A DNA stretch of 64,000 nucleotides from Nocardia lijiangensis NBRC 108240 (GTDB lineage Bacteria > Actinomycetota > Actinomycetes > Mycobacteriales > Mycobacteriaceae). A program made the translations under genes and the position numbers. The stretch spans positions 1 through 64,000 of the forward strand of contig NZ_BDBP01000036.1 of assembly GCF_001613045.1 (NCBI RefSeq). Direction: 5' to 3'. The notes beneath the pieces were generated by a model. The model saw only the letters and a program-made list of their open reading frames with translations, was not told where the DNA came from and ran no database searches. Positions 24,853 through 33,199 of the stretch are shown piece by piece. The first letter of the stretch is position 1, and every line of letters starts with the position of its first letter.

Positions 24853-26304
24853 CTACTTCGGTGCCTGGAAGCCGCCGATCTTCTGCTCGAGCAGTTCGGC
24901 CAGCCGCAGCGGGGTGCGGTCCTCGAACATCGGACCGATGAGCTGCACTCCCACCGGCAGGCCCTCGGGTGATCGGCCCGCTGGGATGGCGGTGGCAGGC
25001 AGGCCGGGCATGGTGGCCATACCGGCCCAGACGAGCTGGTCGAAGTACGGGTACTCGACGCCGTCGATGTCGATGTGCCGGTCCTCTAGACCTCCGTTGT
25101 GGTCGTGCGGGTAGGCGGGAGTGGGCGTGATGGGGCACACCACGGCATCGAACTCGGCGAAGAGCTGTCGCCAGCCGTGGCGGTGGAGTTCGCGACGGTT
25201 GTTCGCCTCGACCCAGTCGCGGTGGCTGAGCACCATGCCGCGCAGCCGCGCCGCATCGAGACTCCAGTCGTCCGCGCTCAGGGCGGCGGCTTGGGTCTGC
25301 AGCTGTCGGTACACGTCGAGGGAAAGACCTGCGGCGGCGTTCGACAGCATCAGCTGCATATAAAGCGTCGCCGCTTCGGTCGGATCAGGCAGCAGCGGGC
25401 TGTGCCGTTCGACGCGGGCGCCCTCGTCGACGAGCGCCTCGGCGACCCGGTTCACGCCCGCCCGCACCGCCGATCCGGTCGGAATGAGCGGATGGTCCTC
25501 GATGATCAGGACACGGAAGCCGGCCAGCCGTTCGTGGCGCGCGGGCGGCGGTGCGACGTCGTAGGCGACGCCGTGGGTCAGCGGGTCCGGTCCGGCCATC
25601 ACGTCGAGCAGAAGCGCGAGGTCACGGGCGGTACGCGCCATCGGACCGACAACAGCAAGGTCGAGATCGACCGGCAATGCCGGCGCGGGCGGCGCGACCA
25701 TACCGCGGGATGCCATCAGGCCGAGTGTCGGCTTGTGCGCGTAGATGCCGCAGAAATGCGCGGGGGTGCGCAGCGATCCGGCGAGGTCGGAGCCGATGGA
25801 CAGCGCGCCGAATCCGGACGCCAGGGCCGCCGCCGAACCGCCGGACGACCCACCTGACGTGCGGCCGTGATCCCACGGATTGTTGGTGGTGCCGTAGATC
25901 TCGTTGAAACTCTGGATATCTCGCAGCATCAACGGCACATTGGTCTTTCCGAGCAGCACCGCGCCGGCGGCATTCAGCCGCGACACCTGTACCGCGTCCT
26001 CGGTCGGTACGTAGTTCGCGTGCTGCGGCATGCCCCAGGTCGTGGGCAGCCCGGCGATGTTGTAGGACTCCTTGACCGTCACCGGAATGCCGAGCAGCGG
26101 CCGATCCTCGCCGCGGGCGCGCGCCTGGTCGGCGCGGCGCGCGGCGGCCCGCGCACGGTCGAAGGTCCGCACACAGATCGCGTTGATCACCTTGTCGTCC
26201 CGCTCGATACGGGCGATCGCTTCGTCGGTCAGCTCCACCGAGGTTACTTCACCGGCACGCAATGCGGCCGCGAGCTCTTCGGCCGACCGAAAATTCCACT
26301 CCAT
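24853..26304 (-). CDS. Amidase-signature family hydrolase
   Basis: The protein has 483 aa with an ATG start. The amidase signature is complete: catalytic lysine in TVKESYNI near residue 78, the SGGSSGGSAAALASG block near 152-166 with the cis-serine, and the acyl-enzyme serine in GSDLAGSLRTPAHFCG (the usual GSDTGGS changed to GSDLAGS). The enzymes hydrolyse amides or act in urea and nitrile catabolism. GatA is unlikely because no GatB or GatC gene is nearby. It stands alone between two repeat copies. It may hydrolyse an amide xenobiotic, but neighbours do not define the substrate. Confidence 0.88.
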   Translation of the reverse strand: MEWNFRSAEELAAALRAGEVTSVELTDEAIARIERDDKVINAICVRTFDRARAAARRADQARARGEDRPLLGIPVTVKESYNIAGLPTTWGMPQHANYVPTEDAVQVSRLNAAGAVLLGKTNVPLMLRDIQSFNEIYGTTNNPWDHGRTSGGSSGGSAAALASGFGALSIGSDLAGSLRTPAHFCGIYAHKPTLGLMASRGMVAPPAPALPVDLDLAVVGPMARTARDLALLLDVMAGPDPLTHGVAYDVAPPPARHERLAGFRVLIIEDHPLIPTGSAVRAGVNRVAEALVDEGARVERHSPLLPDPTEAATLYMQLMLSNAAAGLSLDVYRQLQTQAAALSADDWSLDAARLRGMVLSHRDWVEANNRRELHRHGWRQLFAEFDAVVCPITPTPAYPHDHNGGLEDRHIDIDGVEYPYFDQLVWAGMATMPGLPATAIPAGRSPEGLPVGVQLIGPMFEDRTPLRLAELLEQKIGGFQAPK

Positions 26305-26496
26305 GAATTCGACGGTATCGGTCTGCCGCAGCGGACATAAAATGCCGCTTCGCGCAAACGGGAAAGTCGAACGGGTGACCTTCAGTCCAAATTAAGGCAC
26401 TCGTTTCTGTCATATCCCAGGTCACGGTGTCGGCAGAGTCGACTCGATTGGCGCAGGCCATGAAATGCCGTTTCGTACAACCGGATAGATGTCACA

Positions 26497-26661
26497 ATGG
26501 CTACCGTGTTCCCCTCCGGCCGCAGGCTGTGCGGCCGGACGCTGGTCATGGCGACGTGCGGCGAGATCGGTGCCGGCCCAGAAATTCAGGAGACGTGCCC
26601 ACGGTGCAGGAGGACCACGTGCACGGCCGGAAAATGCAATTCATTCCCAAAATACTGGTGA
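26497..26661 (+). CDS. Possible 54-aa cysteine-rich protein
   Basis: An ATG opens MATVFPSGRRLCGRTLVM and continues to ETCPRCRRTTCTAGKC before a TGA. The CPxC followed by spaced cysteines could bind zinc. There is no convincing ribosome site, and third-position GC is only partly biased. I recognise no family. It may be a chance frame or the start of a truncated gene. Confidence 0.25.
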   Translation: MATVFPSGRRLCGRTLVMATCGEIGAGPEIQETCPRCRRTTCTAGKCNSFPKYW

Positions 26662-26800
26662 AGTGCATGTATTCGAGTCCTGCGATATTCGGTGGTTTCT
26701 GCGCTGACCAGCGATCTTCACCAGGCGCGAGGGGTTCGCCGGCAGCGAAAGCCGCATTTCGAATTCCGGGCGCGGATTTCGGGGGAGATGGCTCCTGTGA

Positions 26801-26899
26801 CGGGTCGGCCACGCCGGTGCCGCGGGCCTCGGGGGCCACCCACATCGAGATCAGTTGTGCGGCATTGTTTTCCGCGATTGCGTCGACGGTGCCGCAACA
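26801..26899 (-). pseudogene. GNAT acetyltransferase fragment
   Basis: The minus strand encodes GTVDAIAENNAAQLISMW then VAPEARGTGVAD, matching the beta4 strand and the acetyl-CoA-binding (V/A)PEARGxGVG loop of GNAT N-acetyltransferases. A stop codon lies just upstream, and the downstream codons lose family resemblance at once. Only about 33 codons remain. Confidence 0.5.
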
Positions 26900-26958
26900 T
26901 CACACTATCGATGATCTATCGAAATATCCTGTAGCACAGGACACTTCATCCTAGAGCG

Positions 26959-27000
26959 CTGGTGACGTAGCGGTATTGCGTCCGTGCGGTATTCGTCGGC
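26959..27000 (+). repeat. Dispersed 42-44 bp repeat, copy C
   Basis: CTGGTGACGTAGCGGTATTG then CGTCCGTGCGGTATTCGTCG. The two GCGGTATT units are exact here, spaced 17 bases apart. It lies 43 bases beyond the stop of the LysR gene, in the same orientation relative to the minus-strand gene as copies A and B. Confidence 0.85.
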
Positions 27001-27042
27001 ATGCGACATGGAACGCCGCCAGCTGCGGAAGGTTGGTCACAG

Positions 27043-27945
27043 TCACGGTGTCGCCCGGGCCGCGAGCAGTGTGCGGTGCAGGGCGAGGGCCGCTTCAGAG
27101 GGCGGGTGGTTGCGGGAGGCGGCCACGGCGAGCCCGGTTGTCTGGGGCGGGGTGGCCAGATCGACCTGGGCGAGGCCGGGTCGTGCGGGAATGGCCTCTT
27201 CGGGGACGAACGCGAGCCCGACACGCTGCTGGACCATGGTCAGCGCGGTGGCGATATCCACCACTTCCAGGGCCACCGTGCGCTTGGTGCCCGCCTCGCT
27301 GAACACGCTGTCGACGATGGTGCGGTTGCCCCATCCTTCGGGGAAGTCGATGAAGCGGCGGTCGGCAAGGTCGGCACAAGTCACGCGGTGCGCGCGGGCA
27401 AGGGGATCGTCCGCGCGGCAGGCCAGGCCCAGGCGCAGGCGGGCGATTGGGTCGATGACCAGATCCGGGCCGAGGACCGCGGAACCGTGCAGGGGCACAG
27501 GCAGCAGCATGAGGTCGAACCTGCCCTCGCGCAGCGCGGTGGCGTGCCCGGCGAGGGGGCCGACGGAAAGACGCAGGCGCACAACGACATCGGGGTGCTC
27601 GGCCTGAAAGGTGCTCAGGGCAGCGATCAGGTCGAAGGAACCTGTCGACAGCTGGGTGCCCAGCGTGACGGTACCGCTGAGCCCGCCGGTGAGACGGCCG
27701 ATGTCATCGCGAGCCCGTTGCGCTTCGGCGAGCAGATTCCGGGCCCGGGCCAGCAGCGTACGTCCCGCGGTGGTGAGTTCCAGCGTGCGGTGCGCGCGGG
27801 TGAACAGCGCCGTGCCGAACTCCTGTTCCAGCTTGGCCACGGCGGCCGATGCCGCGGACTGGACGATGTGCTCACGCTGGGCACCGCGCGTGAAACTGCG
27901 TTCCTCGGCGACCGCGACGAAGTACGCCAGTTGGCGAAGATCCAT
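27043..27945 (-). CDS. LysR-family transcriptional regulator
   Basis: The protein has 300 aa. The ATG at 27945 has GGAG 7 bases upstream, better than the ATG at 27957. It has the classical winged helix: MDLRQLAYFVAVAEERSFTR, then a helix-turn-helix ending SAASAAVAKLEQEFGTALF and the linker helix LLARARNLLAEAQ. The C-terminal periplasmic-binding-like effector domain begins GTVTLGTQLSTG. It is divergent from the 170-aa protein and monooxygenase operon starting at 28081, which it probably controls in response to an aromatic effector. Confidence 0.9.
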   Translation of the reverse strand: MDLRQLAYFVAVAEERSFTRGAQREHIVQSAASAAVAKLEQEFGTALFTRAHRTLELTTAGRTLLARARNLLAEAQRARDDIGRLTGGLSGTVTLGTQLSTGSFDLIAALSTFQAEHPDVVVRLRLSVGPLAGHATALREGRFDLMLLPVPLHGSAVLGPDLVIDPIARLRLGLACRADDPLARAHRVTCADLADRRFIDFPEGWGNRTIVDSVFSEAGTKRTVALEVVDIATALTMVQQRVGLAFVPEEAIPARPGLAQVDLATPPQTTGLAVAASRNHPPSEAALALHRTLLAARATP

Positions 27946-28080
27946 TCCTATCTCCATCTGCGATGACAGACAGCAGAAAGCATCATTGGACACGATACGC
28001 CGGCGACGGCCATTGTGGAGGGGTGAGAAGAGGCCCTCCTTTGCCCCACCCCGAAATGGACTACGAAAAGGATCACCGTC

Positions 28081-28593
28081 ATGACCGTCACCGTCATCCA
28101 GATCGGATTGCATCCCGACGTCATCGACTACGCATCACCGGATTTCGTCGCGTTCGCCGGGCTGGCCAGGGAGAAGCTGCGCGAGGCCAACGACGACAAT
28201 CTCGCACTGCTGCGGGAGGCCGGATACGAGGCGGACGGGTGTCAGATCGACTTCGGCGAGACCGCGCTGGACAAGATCCGCGGCATGCTGGCCGGCCGGG
28301 AGTACGACGCGGTGCTCATCGGCGCCGGTGTCCGGCTGGCCGCGCGCAACACGCCGCTGTTCGAGTCGATCGTGAATCTCGTGCACACCACGCTGCCCCG
28401 CGCGCGATTCATCTTCAACTACTCCGCCGAGGCCACACCGGACGACATCCGCCGTTACTTCCCGGACCCCGCCTCCAGCGTTGCTCAGGACGTGCCCGGC
28501 AACCTCGCGGCCGTCGCCGTGGTCAACCCCGGAAATGCCTTGCGCGCCTGCGCCGATGCCATCGCGACGGAGGCAGGCCATGACGTCCGTTGA
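28081..28593 (+). CDS. Uncharacterised 170-aa protein paired with a monooxygenase
   Basis: I do not recognise an experimentally characterised family. The protein looks soluble and alpha/beta: TVIQIGLHPDVIDY at the start, REYDAVLIGAGVRL in the middle, and LFESIVNLVHTTLPRARFIFNYSA later. No signal peptide, membrane span or metal motif is visible. The ATG lies downstream of a GAAAAGGATC site. Its end overlaps the monooxygenase start by 14 bases, so the two are translationally coupled and likely act on the same substrate or as partners. An NAD-like binding role for IGAGVR is only a guess. Confidence 0.6.
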   Translation: MTVTVIQIGLHPDVIDYASPDFVAFAGLAREKLREANDDNLALLREAGYEADGCQIDFGETALDKIRGMLAGREYDAVLIGAGVRLAARNTPLFESIVNLVHTTLPRARFIFNYSAEATPDDIRRYFPDPASSVAQDVPGNLAAVAVVNPGNALRACADAIATEAGHDVR

Positions 28594-30058
28594 CCATGTC
28601 ACCGATGTACTGGTGGTCGGCGGCGGGCCGACCGGCATGACCGTCGCGGGTGATCTGGCCCGGGCGGGACGCTCGGTCACCGTGCTGGAACGCTGGCCCA
28701 GCATCAATCCCGCCAGCCGGGCCTTCGTCACGATGGCCCGCACCCTGGAACTCCTCGACAGTCGCGGTTTGGCCGCGGACCTGCTCGCCGGGGCCGGTAC
28801 CACCGACCGCATCGAGTTGTTCTCCGGCGCCACGGTGGATCTGTCCCATCTGCCCTCCCGCTACCGGTACGGGATGATCCTTCCGCAGACCGTCGTCGAC
28901 CAGGCCCTGGAAAACTACGCCCGCGACCAGGGCGCGATCGTGGTGCGCGGCACGGAGGTCGTCGGCCTCGAGCAGGACACCGACGGGGTCACCGTCACGG
29001 CCCGGCCCAAGGGCGGTGGGGAACGGTCCACGTGGCGGGCGGCGTACGTGGTGGGAGCCGACGGCGCCCACAGCACAGTTCGCGATCTGCTCGGGGTCGA
29101 ATTCCCCGGCAAGTCCGTGCTCAGCTCCGTGGTCTTGGCCGACGTCCTGCTCGGCGACGGGCCCTCGGGCACCGGGCTCACCCTGGGCAGCACCCGGAAC
29201 GTCTTCGGGTTCCTCGCGCCCTACGGCCCGGCCCGGCCCGGGTGGTATCGATCGGTGACCTGGGATCGTCATCACCAACTGCCCGACAGCGCTCCCGTCG
29301 AGGAAGGCGAGGTCGTCCGCGTGCTCACCGAGGCCATGGGACGCGATGTCGGCGTCCGCGAGATCGGCTGGCATTCCCGGTTCCACTGCGACGAACGCCA
29401 AGTCCGCCGCTATCGCCACGGACGGGTCTTCCTCGCCGGGGACGCCGCCCACGTGCACTCACCCATGGGTGGGCAGGGCATGAACACCGGCATCCAGGAC
29501 GCGGCCAACCTCGCCTGGAAGCTCGATCTCGTCCTCGGTGGGGCCGATCCGGCCATCCTCGATACCTATCACCGCGAGCGGCACCCCATCGGCCGCCGCG
29601 TCCTGCGGCAAAGCGGTGCGTTGATGCGTGCGGTCACGCTCGGCCCACCGCCCGCCCGCTGGCTGCGCAACCACCTCGCCCCGCTCGTGCTGAGCATCGG
29701 CCGGGTGCGCGACGCCGTCGCGGGCAGCTTTTCCGGTGTCACCCTGCGCTATTCGCGCCGACGCGGGCAGCACCCGCTGGTGGGCACCCGCGCCACGGAG
29801 GTGCCCCTGGCCGAGGGGCGGCTCACCGAACTGCAGCGCACGCCCGGCTTCCTGCTGATCCGCGAGCACGACGTCGCGCATCTGGGCACCACTGTGGCGC
29901 AGGCTCGCCGCATCGGTCCCGGACCCGCTCTGCTGGTCCGCCCCGACGGCTACATCGCCTGGGCCGGTCCCAGCAGCCGCGCCAATGGCCCTGACGGCTG
30001 GCAAACCGCCTGGCGCACTTGGACCGCGAGGATCAGTGGACCCGCGCCGGTGCCGTGA
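28580..30058 (+). CDS. FAD-dependent aromatic monooxygenase, fourth in the window
   Basis: The protein has 492 aa from the ATG at 28580, preceded by GGAGG inside the upstream gene. Motifs are VVGGGPTGMT near residue 15, YVVGADGAHSTVRDLL near 165, and GDAAHVHSPMGGQGMNTGI near 290 followed by LAWKLDLVLGG. A shortened C-terminal domain (about 110 residues) ends ALLVRPDGYIAWAG, as in PgaE/RdmE-like hydroxylases. It hydroxylates a phenolic or quinone-type substrate. It is coupled to an unknown 170-aa protein and faces a LysR regulator, and it converges on the recombinase gene 14 bases away. Confidence 0.88.
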   Translation: MTSVDHVTDVLVVGGGPTGMTVAGDLARAGRSVTVLERWPSINPASRAFVTMARTLELLDSRGLAADLLAGAGTTDRIELFSGATVDLSHLPSRYRYGMILPQTVVDQALENYARDQGAIVVRGTEVVGLEQDTDGVTVTARPKGGGERSTWRAAYVVGADGAHSTVRDLLGVEFPGKSVLSSVVLADVLLGDGPSGTGLTLGSTRNVFGFLAPYGPARPGWYRSVTWDRHHQLPDSAPVEEGEVVRVLTEAMGRDVGVREIGWHSRFHCDERQVRRYRHGRVFLAGDAAHVHSPMGGQGMNTGIQDAANLAWKLDLVLGGADPAILDTYHRERHPIGRRVLRQSGALMRAVTLGPPPARWLRNHLAPLVLSIGRVRDAVAGSFSGVTLRYSRRRGQHPLVGTRATEVPLAEGRLTELQRTPGFLLIREHDVAHLGTTVAQARRIGPGPALLVRPDGYIAWAGPSSRANGPDGWQTAWRTWTARISGPAPVP

Positions 30059-30072
30059 TGGGCGTCGGCGCT

Positions 30073-31278
30073 TCAGAGGCCGAGTTTGGTTACGGCGTTG
30101 TCTTCCAACGGGTTTGCCGTGCGGATGTAGCCGTGCACGGTGCGGGGGTTGGACCAGCGGCCCTGGCGCATGATTTCGCGGTCGCTGGCGCCGCCGAGGG
30201 CGGCTTGGGTGGCGAAGCCCGCGCGTAAAGAGTGTCCGGAGAAGAGGTTCGGGTCGAGGCCCGCGCGGGCGGCGTAGCGTTTCACGAGTTCGGCGACGGC
30301 GCGACCCGACATCGGGCGGTCGCCGATGCCGCCGTGGCGGGTGATGGTGGGAAACAGCGGAAGGTCGGGGTGTTCGGCGAGGGGAGTGCCGGTGAAGCCG
30401 TGGCAGCGGTGGATTTCGTTGTCCGAACGGAGGGTGGCGCAGTGGTCGCGGAGCGCGAGAGGACCTGCGGCCGTGTGGAGTTCGAGCAGCCGAAGCCAGG
30501 CGGCGTAGGCGCAGACGGGGCAGGTGTGGGGGCGTTGTCCGCGCGGTAGCGCGACCCGTTGTTCGGCGGCGCCGGTGGGATCGGTTTTGCTGGTCGGCAG
30601 GTGCACGAGCAGGATCGGTTCGCCGGTGGCGTGATCCGTGCTCACCCGGATGTCGGCGACCCGCAAACCCGCGAGTTCGCTGCGGCGCAACGCGCCCGCG
30701 AAACCGATCAGCAAGGCGAGGGCGTCGCGGCGGCGGGCGGGTTCGGTCGGCCAGCCCGGCTCGGGCAGCCCGGCGAGCAGCTGATCGAGGGTGTGCAGCA
30801 GGATGGGACGCTTCCGGGCGGGCGGGGTGCGGCGGGTGCGCCGGATTCCGCGCAAGGTCAGGCGGACCACGTCGGAGCGGGTGGGGGAGGGCAGCCCGTT
30901 GGCGGCGTGCACGGCGGCGATCGCGGCCGACTTGCGCTCCAAGGTGGCGGGGCCGAACGCCCACTCGCCCTCCGGGCGTCGCGCGTCGGCGGCGGCCGCC
31001 AGATACACCGCGACATCGAGCGCGTCGGCCGGAAGTGCTTGCCGCCCTTCGGCCGCGCACCACCCCGCCCACGCGATCCAGTCGGTGCGATAGGCGCGCA
31101 GCGTGTTCGCCGACTGCGACGCCTCCAGGTACCGGCGCAGCGAACCCGCTTGGACGTCGTCGAATCGTTCGCGCACCAGATGCAAGGCTGCGGCGTCGAC
31201 GAGCACGCTGCGCACGCCACGCCGCAACTCGGTGCGCACCGCCTCCGGCACGGCCACGATGCTGTCCCGCTCACCCAC
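30073..31278 (-). CDS. Tyrosine-type site-specific recombinase/integrase
   Basis: The protein has 401 aa from the GTG at 31278, with AGGAG at a proper distance. The N-terminal SAM-like DNA-binding domain contains SANTLRAYRTDWIAWAGWC. The catalytic domain carries arginine in GALRRSELAGLRVADI, lysine in PTSKTDPTG, HSLRAGFATQAALGGA (HxxR), the later basic/aromatic position in MRQGRWSNPRTV, and the tyrosine nucleophile in HGYIRTANP. A CPVCAYAAWLRLLE insert is notable. No excisionase, att duplication or phage genes are beside it. It marks the right edge of the catabolic region. It may be a degenerate or solitary element. Confidence 0.85.
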   Translation of the reverse strand: MGERDSIVAVPEAVRTELRRGVRSVLVDAAALHLVRERFDDVQAGSLRRYLEASQSANTLRAYRTDWIAWAGWCAAEGRQALPADALDVAVYLAAAADARRPEGEWAFGPATLERKSAAIAAVHAANGLPSPTRSDVVRLTLRGIRRTRRTPPARKRPILLHTLDQLLAGLPEPGWPTEPARRRDALALLIGFAGALRRSELAGLRVADIRVSTDHATGEPILLVHLPTSKTDPTGAAEQRVALPRGQRPHTCPVCAYAAWLRLLELHTAAGPLALRDHCATLRSDNEIHRCHGFTGTPLAEHPDLPLFPTITRHGGIGDRPMSGRAVAELVKRYAARAGLDPNLFSGHSLRAGFATQAALGGASDREIMRQGRWSNPRTVHGYIRTANPLEDNAVTKLGL

Positions 31279-31518
31279 TACCCGGCTCCTCACTGCCCGT
31301 GCCGAACAGAGTGGCGCGGACCGAATTCCATCGGCCCAGACTATGCGCCGACTCCGAGCCGGGCGCGCACCTGGACGGTCGTTGTTGCGGTCGTCGTACC
31401 GGGTGTGCAGTGGCGGCAGGTCAGAGGCCTCGATGAGGCGAAGCGGCGGGCGCGGGGCTGACATCGCGTTGTCGAAGGCCGGGAATTTCGTCGTGCACGG
31501 CAAGGTTCGGCCACGACG

Positions 31519-31838
31519 TTGCCCATCCACGTCGGCGGGTCGAGCCGGGCGGCCGCCGAGTGGGCCTGCGTGGCGACGGATATTTCGCAGGCGGTGCACT
31601 GGTCCCGCAGGAACGCAAGATCCAATGGGAACTGGCGCGCGCGACGGCCGAGGAAGCCGGGCGGGATCCGGATGCGCTCGAATACACCCGCTGGAGCGGC
31701 ATCGATATGACCGACGAACGGCTCGCCGCCTTCCCCGCGCAGGGCGTCACCCGTGTCGTGGTGATCGCCACCGCCTCGGACCCGAGCGAGCAACTCGACG
31801 AACTGTCGCAATTCGCTGAACGATTCGTTCGGGTGTGA
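31519..31838 (+). pseudogene. Frameshifted C-terminal remnant of an F420-type LLM oxidoreductase
   Basis: LPIHVGGSSRAAA (from 31519) reads in one frame, then the match continues in another frame from about 31560 as GLRGDGYFAGGALVPQERK, RDPDALEYTRWSGIDM and LDELSQFAERF. Together these form the last third of a luciferase-like F420-dependent oxidoreductase, with a one-base loss near GCCGCCGAGTGG. The N-terminal two-thirds are missing. The stretch between it and the recombinase start (31279-31518) holds no recognisable gene. Confidence 0.65.
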
Positions 31839-31895
31839 CCTTCCGCTGGCGAATCCGACTGCGGAACCTCGACATTCACGCGCCCGTCGCGACAC

Positions 31896-33113
31896 TCACT
31901 GGCGGTAGGTGGCCAGGAAGCGGCCGATGCGTTCGATGATCGCTTCGAGTTCGTCGGCGTGCGGGAGGGTGACGATGCGGAAATGGTCGGGGCGCGACCA
32001 GTTGAAGCCGGTGCCCTGCACGATGTGCAGTTTCTCCTGCAGCAGCAGATCCAGCACGAAACGTTCGTCGTCGTGGATCGGGTACATGTCGAGGTCGATG
32101 CGCGGGAAGGCGTAGATCGCGCCCTTGGGTTTGACGCACGAGACGCCGGGGATCGCGTTGAGCGCTTCCCAGGCGCGGTCGCGTTGCTCGCGCAGCCTGC
32201 CGCCGGGCAAGGTGAGGTCGTGAATGCTCTGATGCCCGCCGAGGGCGGCCTGAATCGCTTGCTGCGCAGGCACATTCGCGCACAGACGCAGACCGGCGAG
32301 CATCGTGAGGCCCTCCAGGTAGTTCTCCGCGTGGTCGGTGGGGCCCGACACCACCAACCAGCCGGACCGGAACCCGGCGGCCCGGTACGCCTTGGACAGT
32401 CCGGAGAAGGTCAGGCACAGCAGATCGGGGGCGAGCGCGGCGGTCGCGGTGTGGGTGAGGTCGTCGTAGTGGATCTTGTCGTAGATCTCGTCGGAGAACA
32501 CCACCAGGTTGTGGCGGCGGGCGACTTCGAGGATCTGGCGTAGCACCTCCGGCGGGTATACCGCGCCGGTCGGGTTGTTCGGGTTGATGATCACGATCGC
32601 GCGGGTGCGGTCGGTGATTTTGGCGGCGATATCGTCCACGTCGGGGTACCAGTCGGAAGACTCGTCGCACACGTAGTGCACCGGCCTGCCGCCGTTGAGC
32701 GTGGTCACCGCGGTCCACAGCGGGAAGTCGGGCGCCGGAACGAGCACCTCGTCGCCGTTCTCCAGCAACGCCGTCATCGCCATCATGATCAGCTCGGAGA
32801 CACCGTTGCCGAGGAACACCTCCTCGACGTCGACCTCGTCGAGACCGAGGGTTTGGTAGTACTGCACCACCGCGCGCCGCGCCGAGAGCAGGCCTTTCGA
32901 CGAGGAGTAGCCGCTCGAGGCGGGCAGTGTGCGGATGATGTCCTGCAGGAGCTCCGCCGGTGCTTCGAAACCGAACGGCAGCGGGTTGCCGGTGTTCAGT
33001 TTCACGACGTGGTGGCCTTCGGCTTCCAGCCGCGCGGCGTGCTCGGCCACCGGGCCGCGGATCTCGTACGACACGCCCGCGAGCTTGCTCGACTGCTTGA
33101 CCTGCATGAACAT
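31896..33113 (-). CDS. alaA: Alanine-type PLP-dependent aminotransferase
   Basis: The protein has 405 aa, a fold-type I aminotransferase. LNTGNPLPFGFEAP binds the substrate region, ASSGYSSSKGLLSARRAV and NGVSELIMMAMTAL follow, and INPNNPTGAVY, SDEIYDKI and the PLP lysine in FSGLSKAYRAAGFRSGW complete the active site. The C-terminal arginine lies in PDHFRIVTLP. Pattern and length agree with the AlaA-type alanine transaminase that moves amino groups between glutamate/2-oxoglutarate and alanine/pyruvate. An ATG two codons in is an alternative start. It is divergent from an HxlR regulator across a tandem operator, suggesting that this otherwise housekeeping enzyme is regulated. Confidence 0.85.
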   Translation of the reverse strand: MFMQVKQSSKLAGVSYEIRGPVAEHAARLEAEGHHVVKLNTGNPLPFGFEAPAELLQDIIRTLPASSGYSSSKGLLSARRAVVQYYQTLGLDEVDVEEVFLGNGVSELIMMAMTALLENGDEVLVPAPDFPLWTAVTTLNGGRPVHYVCDESSDWYPDVDDIAAKITDRTRAIVIINPNNPTGAVYPPEVLRQILEVARRHNLVVFSDEIYDKIHYDDLTHTATAALAPDLLCLTFSGLSKAYRAAGFRSGWLVVSGPTDHAENYLEGLTMLAGLRLCANVPAQQAIQAALGGHQSIHDLTLPGGRLREQRDRAWEALNAIPGVSCVKPKGAIYAFPRIDLDMYPIHDDERFVLDLLLQEKLHIVQGTGFNWSRPDHFRIVTLPHADELEAIIERIGRFLATYRQ

Positions 33114-33143
33114 CCCTTCTCAGTGCGGTTGCCGCACACTCTA

Positions 33144-33179
33144 CTTGGTTTTTCCAAGTATGCACTTGGATTTTCCAAG
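33144..33179. promoter_or_regulatory. Tandem inverted-repeat operator between alaA-like and HxlR genes
   Basis: CTTGGTTTTTCCAAG (33144-33158) and CTTGGATTTTCCAAG (33165-33179) are two nearly identical 15-base palindromes, centres exactly 21 bases apart, i.e. on the same face of the helix. They lie just upstream of the HxlR start at 33200 and cover its promoter region. This is a textbook arrangement for cooperative binding of a dimeric repressor. Confidence 0.8.
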
Positions 33180-33199
33180 CGATTGGTTACAGTGGGATC

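Larger units (their letters stand above)
26305..26958. other. 654-bp region with remnants and no intact recognisable gene
   Basis: The stretch between the amidase start and repeat copy C has locally lower GC at both ends. It holds a 54-codon frame (26497-26661, listed separately) and a minus-strand acetyltransferase fragment (26801-26899). Longer open frames across it lack family resemblance and natural codon use. It looks like decayed sequence at a module joint. Confidence 0.6.

Noticed and set aside
26427-26954. A 175-codon plus-strand frame over the amidase-LysR gap
   Set aside because: No family resemblance, unnatural residue use, and it overlaps an identifiable acetyltransferase scrap on the other strand.
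2716-30058. Idea that the four flavin monooxygenases near the HelR-like gene form a rifamycin-degradation pathway
   Set aside because: None resembles the rifamycin monooxygenase Rox from its N-terminal sequence as I recall it, none has an RAE-like palindrome upstream, and each has its own regulator and hydrolase partner.
11038-30058. Reading the region as a natural-product biosynthetic cluster
   Set aside because: There is no polyketide synthase, NRPS, terpene cyclase or RiPP gene; ring-cleavage and hydrolytic enzymes point to degradation.
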